Below, one piece after another: positions 6,217 through 11,237 of a stretch of 11,237 bases of DNA (its first letter is position 1; each line of letters opens with the position of its first letter). This stretch comes from CAZEYT01 sp964516295 (GTDB lineage Bacteria > Verrucomicrobiota > Verrucomicrobiia > Chthoniobacterales > Terrimicrobiaceae). Below the pieces are notes generated by a model that ran no database searches, had not been told where the DNA came from, and was given only the letters and a program-made list of their open reading frames with translations. The stretch is taken from NCBI GenBank assembly GCA_964516295.1, contig CAZEYT010000088.1, forward strand, positions 1 through 11,237, written 5' to 3'. The translations under genes and the position numbers were made by a program.

Positions 6217-7652
6217 TCCGCCGCTTGGTCTTCGCCGTGGTTCTGTTCGCAGCCGCGGCTGCCCCGGCTGGCGATGGCGGCATCGCGTTTGCCGTGCCGA
6301 CGGAAGGTCGCCTCACGATCGGCGTCTTCGACTCTTCCGGACGCATGGTCCGGGAACTCCACCGCCTCGCCCCGGAATCGGATTTTCAAAAGGGCCTCAA
6401 CGGCCTCATCACGCGCTGGGACGGATCGGACGACGCGGGAAGGAAACTCCCGGCCGGGACGTATTACCTCCGGGGTTATGTCGTGGGCGATGTGGTGGTC
6501 AACGGGGAGCGCTTCCATTTCAACGACTGGGTCGCCGCCGAAGACGATCCGGCCCTCACGCGGATTGAGGATTTTTTTATTCTCTCGGAAACCGAACTCC
6601 TCGTGGTCGCCGCTACCGCAGACGGCAAATGGACCGTATCGCGCTACTCGGAGACCGATGGCTTTCGCTGGTCGCACCCGCTCGGCGTACTGCCTCTCGC
6701 AGCAACGGATGGAAAGCAGTTTTTTCTTCTCGGACCGGAGGGGCTGACGGTGGGAAATGTCGAGACCGGGGAAATGTCTGCCGCCGCTGTCAAGATCTCC
6801 GGAGCGGCGAGCCTGACGGCCAATGGAGCAGGTCTGCTTTTCGCTTCCCAGGACCGCCAGCTGTCGTCGTGGACGGTGCCGGGGCTGGAAGCGGGCGGTA
6901 CGGTCGAGCTTCCCGCGGCGGTGGAATTTGCGGATGCGTGGAAGGCGGAGTTTGCCGGCTCGGGAAATGGTCAACTCTTCCTGCGGCGGGGAGCGGGGGC
7001 GTTTGCACCGGTCATCGTTCCCGCCAAAGTCGGACCGGTGTCGGTCGGACGCGACGGTACGGTGTGGTTCGTGGCGACCGAGGATCAAACCGCCTTCGTC
7101 GCGCAGACGTCACCCGGTGGGGAGCTTTTGCGATTGCTCCGCCCGGAAACGGGAGACCCACTGCCGGTGCGGGTCCGTGCGGCGCGGGAGAGCGAGGCTT
7201 TTGCCGTGCTGGAGCAGGCTGACGGTCTTCAACGTCTGCGTTTCATGGGACGTGATGCCGGGGGAAACTGGGTTATTGAATGGGTACGTAGCATCCGGAC
7301 CGCGCGGGCTTTTGGATTCGCCAACGGGGAGCCGGTGGCCGATGCCCCGGAGTCGAAGACCGGAAATGAAGTCCTTTTCCGACTCGAAAAAAATCCGCTC
7401 ACGGGCGACCAACCGATGATCCGCCTGCATTTGCAGGTGGACACAACCGGTTCGCGAATCGTCACGCCCGACGGACTCGTTCTTGCGGAGGTCAGCTCGC
7501 GATCCGACACGCAACGAGGGGCCATCCACCGCGGTTCGGAGTCGGATTCCCTGCGGGTCCTTCTCGGCAATGGGGCAGCGGTCGAGGAATTCTCAGTACG
7601 GGGCCTCCGTCACATCCAGCCGCTGGATGTCGGAGCGGTGGAAATTCCCTGA
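6198..7652 (+). CDS. Exported protein with FlgD-type Ig domain and propeller-like repeats
   Basis: From the GTG at 6198 the product has 484 residues. Residues 7-25 (IRRLVFAVVLFAAAAAPAG) form a signal peptide. Residues about 30-95 match the FlgD Ig-like domain: a strand with LTIGVFDSSGRMVREL, then WDGSDDAGRKLPAGTYYLRG at 74-93, the family signature. The rest (about 110-484) is rich in beta-strands with recurring turns of the type DGKQFFLLG, DRQLSSWTV and DGTVWFVAT, which suggests a beta-propeller, though no single repeat family is clear. Family members are usually surface or periplasmic. The gene overlaps the branching enzyme by 19 bases, so expression is coupled, although one product is cytosolic and the other exported. 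Its stop is 9 bases from that of the convergent peptidase gene. The specific function is unknown. Confidence 0.82.
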   Translation: METLSLIRRLVFAVVLFAAAAAPAGDGGIAFAVPTEGRLTIGVFDSSGRMVRELHRLAPESDFQKGLNGLITRWDGSDDAGRKLPAGTYYLRGYVVGDVVVNGERFHFNDWVAAEDDPALTRIEDFFILSETELLVVAATADGKWTVSRYSETDGFRWSHPLGVLPLAATDGKQFFLLGPEGLTVGNVETGEMSAAAVKISGAASLTANGAGLLFASQDRQLSSWTVPGLEAGGTVELPAAVEFADAWKAEFAGSGNGQLFLRRGAGAFAPVIVPAKVGPVSVGRDGTVWFVATEDQTAFVAQTSPGGELLRLLRPETGDPLPVRVRAARESEAFAVLEQADGLQRLRFMGRDAGGNWVIEWVRSIRTARAFGFANGEPVADAPESKTGNEVLFRLEKNPLTGDQPMIRLHLQVDTTGSRIVTPDGLVLAEVSSRSDTQRGAIHRGSESDSLRVLLGNGAAVEEFSVRGLRHIQPLDVGAVEIP

Positions 7653-7661
7653 GCTGTCGTT

Positions 7662-8315
7662 TTACCAGTCCGCGTTACTGCCGCGGGTGTCGATGTGGGT
7701 GAAGCTGGAATAGCGGCCCACACCTCCCTGGAAAAGACCCTGTTTGCGCAGGTCGCGCGCCATCGCGGAAACTTTCCTCGGCGAGCAATTGAAACGCACA
7801 TCCACCGCATTGTTGCGGGTGTGGTAGGAATTGCTCTTGGCCCCCGGGCAAAGGGCGTTGTAGGCCGGGGAACGGTAGACCGAGATCACCTCGCCGACCG
7901 GCTCGCCGAGTTGAATCGCCACGCGGTCGAGGACCTTGAGCGTATGTCGGATGTTGCCCCAAAGATGACGCGGAGGAAGGGTGTTGTGAACTTTGCCGCG
8001 AGCCTTGGCATGCGAGTCGATAATCTTCCGCACGGAAACGCGCTTGAGATTGAGACGATTCAGAAACTTGGTGTAGGCGTCCGCCTGACCGCCGATGATC
8101 CCCCGCAACGAGGGCGGGATCTCCGACGAGGCCGTTGATCGCCGCGGGCCCGATGGGAGCTGGTCCCCGTCGTCCGACAGGGATCGCAGGACGTCCATCA
8201 CGCTCCACATCGCTTCTGACTTTTGCACGCCAAGGAGCAGACCCGTCCCGGCACAAAAGATCACGCCCAGCACACGGCGGCGTGGAAGATGCAGGTAAGT
8301 TTCGTTGGACTCCAT
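7662..8315 (-). CDS. YcbK/MepK-like M15 family peptidoglycan peptidase (Tat-like leader)
   Basis: The 217-residue product resembles the DUF882/peptidase M15 family that includes E. coli YcbK (MepK), a peptidoglycan endopeptidase of the cell envelope. Key elements are SVYRSP at 145-150, SYHTRNNAVDVRF at 163-175 and the terminal block GGVGRYSSFTHIDTRG at 197-212. His165, Asp172 and His207 are the expected zinc ligands. As in YcbK, the chain stops at a Trp shortly after the HID motif. The N-terminus (PRRRVLGVIFCAGTGLLLG) has consecutive arginines before a hydrophobic stretch, which suggests Tat export; YcbK also carries a twin-arginine leader. Residues about 35-135 form a charged, mostly helical region. 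Cys156 and Cys177 flank the HxxxxxxD segment and may form a disulfide. Cleavage of peptide crosslinks in the wall is inferred from the family; the exact bond cannot be told. The gene is divergent from the oxidase operon. Confidence 0.88.
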   Translation of the reverse strand: MESNETYLHLPRRRVLGVIFCAGTGLLLGVQKSEAMWSVMDVLRSLSDDGDQLPSGPRRSTASSEIPPSLRGIIGGQADAYTKFLNRLNLKRVSVRKIIDSHAKARGKVHNTLPPRHLWGNIRHTLKVLDRVAIQLGEPVGEVISVYRSPAYNALCPGAKSNSYHTRNNAVDVRFNCSPRKVSAMARDLRKQGLFQGGVGRYSSFTHIDTRGSNADW

Positions 8316-8488
8316 GGAAAATCAGACTGAACAAACCACAAATCGACAGATGCGAAAGCGGTTTTTTTCAAAAAGTCGAACAAGCGTCCTATCGAAACGT
8401 TTGCGAATGTTGTTCGGATGCAACGACAAATGATTTTTGTCAAAAAATCTCTTCTCATGCCGTTCACGCTGTAGTACTCCGACAGCAG
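8316..8488. other. Divergent control region between the M15 and coxB genes
   Basis: This 173-base gap separates the starts of two divergent genes and is clearly more AT-rich than its flanks, with T-runs and A-runs at about 8362-8374 and 8433-8447. It should hold promoters for both directions. I find only weak -10-like matches, for example TATCGA at 8390-8395, and no convincing promoter pair. It contains the octamer palindrome AAACGTTT (8395-8402) and a larger inverted repeat listed separately. No Shine-Dalgarno site is evident before either start. Confidence 0.6.
8425..8441. promoter_or_regulatory. Inverted repeat upstream of coxB, possible operator
   Basis: GACAAA and TTTGTC form perfect 6-base arms around a 5-base spacer (TGATT). 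The centre lies about 56 bases before the coxB ATG and about 118 bases from the M15 start. The size suits a dimeric regulator. It does not match a regulator motif I can name with confidence. As a hairpin it would be weak, since the arms are AT-rich. Confidence 0.3.
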
Positions 8489-9568
8489 ATGGATCGACGC
8501 TCGGTCACAAACGTTCGAAGGGGCGTTGCTTTGGGACTTTTGGTTACGACCTTTGTGGTTTTCACCGCGGCCGTCGGGATGGCGCAGTCGCCGGGAGAAA
8601 TGAGACCGATCGCGGACATGTTTCAGCCGCTTTCGAAACCGGCGGAGATGATCCAGGAAGCCGCCCACGTTGTTCTGGCCATCACGGCGGGAATTTTCGT
8701 CATCGTCACCGCCCTCCTCATTTATGTGGTGTGGAAATTCCGCCGGCGGGGAACCGAGGACGACCTCAAAGAACCACCGCAAATTTACGGCAGCACACAC
8801 ATCGAGCTCGCCTGGACCGTGATCCCGATTTTGATCACCTTTGTGCTGATCCTCGTCACGAGCCGGACGATCGGAGAAATTCAGAATGCCGCCCTCCCGG
8901 AGGACTCGGTGCGCATTCGACTCGTCGGGCATCAATGGTGGTGGGAGATCCACTATCCCGAGGAAGGGATCGTCACGGCCAACGAGATTCACGTCCCCCT
9001 GAGCTCCCGGGATCCGGAAAAACGCCGTCCGACCGAGATCATCCTCGAGTCAGCCGACGTCATCCACAGTTTTTGGGTGCCCCAGCTCGCGGGCAAGACA
9101 GATTTGGTCCCGAACCGCCGGAATCGGACGTGGATCGAGCCGTTCGCGACCGGCACGTATTTTGGAAACTGCGCCGAGTATTGCGGAACTCAGCACGCCA
9201 ACATGTTGCTCCGGGTGATCGTGCACGAACCGGAGGACTACGAACGCTGGCTGGCCATGATGAAGCGTCCGCCGCCTGCTCCCGAGTCGACCCTGGCCAT
9301 TCAGGGACGGAAGGATTTTTACGCGACGGCCTGCATCAGTTGTCACAGCGTGGATGGCACCGTCGCCGACGGAGTCTTCGGACCCGATCTCACAAAATTG
9401 ATGACCCGTCAGACCATCGGGGCGGGCGTCGCTCCGCTCACGGCGGAAAATCTTCGCGCTTGGGTGCGCAATCCACAGGACCTGAAAGTCGGATGCCTCA
9501 TGCCCGACATGAAACTCGATGAGGGAGAAGTGGACTCCATCACCGCCTATCTCCTGACCCTCAAATGA
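8489..9568 (+). CDS. coxB: Cytochrome c oxidase subunit II with fused cytochrome c domain (caa3 type)
   Basis: The 359-residue product is CoxB with an extra C-terminal haem domain. An N-terminal hydrophobic segment (about 11-31) acts as leader, followed by two transmembrane helices at about 60-82 and 107-125 that anchor the cupredoxin domain. The aromatic electron-entry patch is GHQWWWEIHYPE (147-158). CuA ligands are all present: His193 (ADVIHSFW), Cys228, Glu230, Cys232, His236 and Met239 in GNCAEYCGTQHANM. The cytochrome c domain (about 268-359) has CISCH at 282-286 and Met338 in CLMPDM as likely axial ligand. The subunit takes electrons from cytochrome c or an equivalent donor and passes them to haem a in subunit I. 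The ATG at 8489 gives a normal N-terminus; the frame is open to 8135 but that part overlaps the divergent gene. The stop overlaps the ATG of coxA (ATGA). Confidence 0.96.
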   Translation: MDRRSVTNVRRGVALGLLVTTFVVFTAAVGMAQSPGEMRPIADMFQPLSKPAEMIQEAAHVVLAITAGIFVIVTALLIYVVWKFRRRGTEDDLKEPPQIYGSTHIELAWTVIPILITFVLILVTSRTIGEIQNAALPEDSVRIRLVGHQWWWEIHYPEEGIVTANEIHVPLSSRDPEKRRPTEIILESADVIHSFWVPQLAGKTDLVPNRRNRTWIEPFATGTYFGNCAEYCGTQHANMLLRVIVHEPEDYERWLAMMKRPPPAPESTLAIQGRKDFYATACISCHSVDGTVADGVFGPDLTKLMTRQTIGAGVAPLTAENLRAWVRNPQDLKVGCLMPDMKLDEGEVDSITAYLLTLK

Positions 9569-11237
9569 ACTCCGACATTGTTGACGAAAACTTCCGGATG
9601 CCGGAGCCTGAGCGGATCGGCGAGGAACGTGGGTCCCTCACCCGTGTGGTGCAGGAAATGATGTTCACGGTGGACCACAAGCGGCTGGGTCTCATGTACA
9701 TCGGGTCGGGACTGCTGTTCTTCGTCATGGCCGGGCTGATGGCCGCCCTGATCCGCATCCAGCTCGCGTTTCCACGGAACGACTTTCTCCCGCCGGATGA
9801 TTTCAACCGCTTTTTTACCATGCACGGAACGTCCATGGTGTTCCTGGTTGGCATGCCGATCATTTTCGGATTCGCAAACTACCTCGTGCCGCTGATGATC
9901 GGAGCCCGCGATATGGCGTTTCCGCGCCTGAACGCCTTCGGCTTCTGGTTGTTTCTCTTCAGCGGGTTGTTTTTGTATTTCAGCTACTTTGGAGCGCCCG
10001 GACTGTATGCGGCGGGGTCGGCTCCGGACGTGGGATGGTTTGCCTATTCGCCGCTCACGGCCAAGGCGTTTTCCCGCGGACACAGCACGGATTACTGGAC
10101 GCTCTCGCTCCTGCTTGGCGGCATCGCCAGTATTTCGACCGCGATCAATATTTTGGTCACCACCTTCTGCCTGCGGTGCAAGGGGATGACGCTCGGCCGG
10201 ATGCCGCTGTTCGTCTGGATGTTTGTCGTGGTCGGCTTTCTGGTGATCATCGCGGTCCCGCCGCTCTCCGCATGCCAGATCATGCTCATTCTCGACCGCT
10301 ATTTTGGCGCGCAATTTTTCGACACACAGGCCGGTGGATCGGCCGTTCTCTGGCAGCACTTCTTTTGGATTTTCGGCCACCCGGAAGTTTACATCCTCAT
10401 TTTGCCGGGCTTTGCGGTCGCGAGTGAGGTGATCCCGGTCTTTTCGCGCAAGCCGATCTTCGGCTACCCGATCATGGTCGCGGCGAGTGTGATGATCGGC
10501 TTCATCAGCCTCGGGGTATGGGCGCACCACATGTTCACGGTCGGCATGACGTCGCTGGGAAATACCTTTTTCGCGATTTCGACGCTGTTCGTGGCGATCC
10601 CGACCGGCATTAAAATCTTCAACTGGCTCGGCACGATGTACGGCGGGAAAATCCGGTTCGAACTCCCGATGCTTTTCTGTATCGCGTTTCTGTTCCAGTT
10701 CCTCATTGCCGGTCTTACGGGGGTGATGCTGGCCATCGCGCCCTTCACCTGGCAGCTGAGTGATTCGTATTTTGTGGTCGCCCACTTTCACTACGTCCTC
10801 ATTGGCGGACTGCTCTTCACGATTTTTGCGGGGGTGTACTACTGGTATCCGAAGGCGTTCGGACGCATGCCGGATTTCCGTCTTGGCCTCCTGCACTTCA
10901 TCTTCTTCACATTTGGATTTCACCTCACGTTCTTCCCGCAGCACATCTCGGGCTTCCTCGGCATGCCACGGCGGATTTACACCTATGAGGCCGGTCGCGG
11001 CTGGGAATTTTGGAATCTTCTCTCGACCATCGGCGTCATTTTCCAAGCCATCGGCATTTTGTTTTTTGTCATCAACCTCATTTATTCCTACGTGCGGGGT
11101 AAAAAAGCCGGAGACGATCCGTGGGACGCTTGGACGCTCGAGTGGGCGACCTCCTCGCCGCCGCCGGCCTATAATTTTGAAACGGTCCCCGAAGTACGCA
11201 GCCGCCGGCCCCTCTGGGATATGAAGCACCCGGAGGA
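9565..11237 (+). CDS. coxA: Cytochrome c oxidase subunit I, 3' end cut by the window
   Basis: The frame is open for 557 codons from the ATG at 9565 to the right edge. It encodes the catalytic subunit of an aa3-type haem-copper oxidase that reduces oxygen and pumps protons. Ligands are visible: His87 (TMHGTSM) and His409 for haem a, His407 (VVAHFHY) for haem a3, and His272, His321 and His322 for CuB. The A1-subfamily motif GHPEVY (271-276) contains Glu274 and the tyrosine expected to crosslink to His272. D-channel residues Asn105, Asp116 (GARDMAFPR) and Asn123, and the K-channel Lys350 (TGIKIFNW), are conserved, so proton pumping is expected. The last visible part (DPWDAWTLEWATSSPPPAYN, then RRPLWDMKHPE) is the usual C-terminal end, so few residues should be missing. 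It starts inside the coxB stop codon without a Shine-Dalgarno site, which implies translational coupling. Subunit III and IV genes probably follow outside the window. Confidence 0.97.
   Translation, partial: MNSDIVDENFRMPEPERIGEERGSLTRVVQEMMFTVDHKRLGLMYIGSGLLFFVMAGLMAALIRIQLAFPRNDFLPPDDFNRFFTMHGTSMVFLVGMPIIFGFANYLVPLMIGARDMAFPRLNAFGFWLFLFSGLFLYFSYFGAPGLYAAGSAPDVGWFAYSPLTAKAFSRGHSTDYWTLSLLLGGIASISTAINILVTTFCLRCKGMTLGRMPLFVWMFVVVGFLVIIAVPPLSACQIMLILDRYFGAQFFDTQAGGSAVLWQHFFWIFGHPEVYILILPGFAVASEVIPVFSRKPIFGYPIMVAASVMIGFISLGVWAHHMFTVGMTSLGNTFFAISTLFVAIPTGIKIFNWLGTMYGGKIRFELPMLFCIAFLFQFLIAGLTGVMLAIAPFTWQLSDSYFVVAHFHYVLIGGLLFTIFAGVYYWYPKAFGRMPDFRLGLLHFIFFTFGFHLTFFPQHISGFLGMPRRIYTYEAGRGWEFWNLLSTIGVIFQAIGILFFVINLIYSYVRGKKAGDDPWDAWTLEWATSSPPPAYNFETVPEVRSRRPLWDMKHPE

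Noticed and set aside
8135..8488. An earlier start for coxB
   Set aside because: The extension is antisense to the M15 gene and then crosses the AT-rich control region; the ATG at 8489 gives a normal leader and helix arrangement.
9547..11229. A 560-codon open frame antisense to coxA
   Set aside because: It is very rich in Arg, His, Glu and Asp, has no recognisable domain, and lies fully opposite an unmistakable cytochrome oxidase gene.

Overview
The window looks like an ordinary stretch of chromosome from a GC-rich, aerobic, Gram-negative-type bacterium. Gene content fits Verrucomicrobiota or another PVC lineage: a GH57 branching enzyme, FmdB next to a second zinc-ribbon protein, a FlgD-Ig exported protein, several exported orphans and Shine-Dalgarno-poor starts. 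That placement is inferred from gene style, not from a marker gene. I see no tRNA, rRNA, CRISPR array, insertion sequence or phage gene. The first ~250 bases look more AT-rich than the rest.

Layout, left to right. (1) A possible exported-protein gene runs off the left edge (minus). It is followed by an AT-rich control region and a small DUF2237 gene (plus). (2) A minus-strand gene encodes a secreted protein with an RlpA-like double-psi beta-barrel core. (3) A tight plus-strand trio follows: an FmdB-type zinc ribbon, a zinc-ribbon/one-TM protein, and a secreted gluzincin-like protein whose HExxH motif has lost both histidines. (4) A minus-strand gene encodes a small secreted PepSY-like protein. 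(5) A plus-strand pair encodes a GH57 1,4-alpha-glucan branching enzyme and, overlapping it, an exported protein with an FlgD-type Ig domain. (6) A minus-strand gene encodes a YcbK/MepK-like M15 peptidoglycan peptidase with a Tat-like leader. (7) A plus-strand cytochrome oxidase operon gives CoxB with a fused cytochrome c domain (caa3 type) and CoxA, cut by the right edge.

The arrangement is regular. Plus-strand operons alternate with single minus-strand genes that all appear to encode exported proteins. The three complete tail-to-tail junctions have only 4, 3 and 9 bases between stop codons, while the head-to-head junctions have 103 to 173 bases and probably hold the promoters.

The best-understood functions are respiration (CoxB/CoxA), alpha-glucan storage (GH57) and cell-wall remodelling (M15 peptidase, possibly the DPBB protein). 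The least explained part is the FmdB / zinc-ribbon membrane protein / degenerate-protease trio, which is the best candidate here for an undescribed functional unit. I did not find evidence for a dramatic new system such as defence, mobile or biosynthetic machinery.
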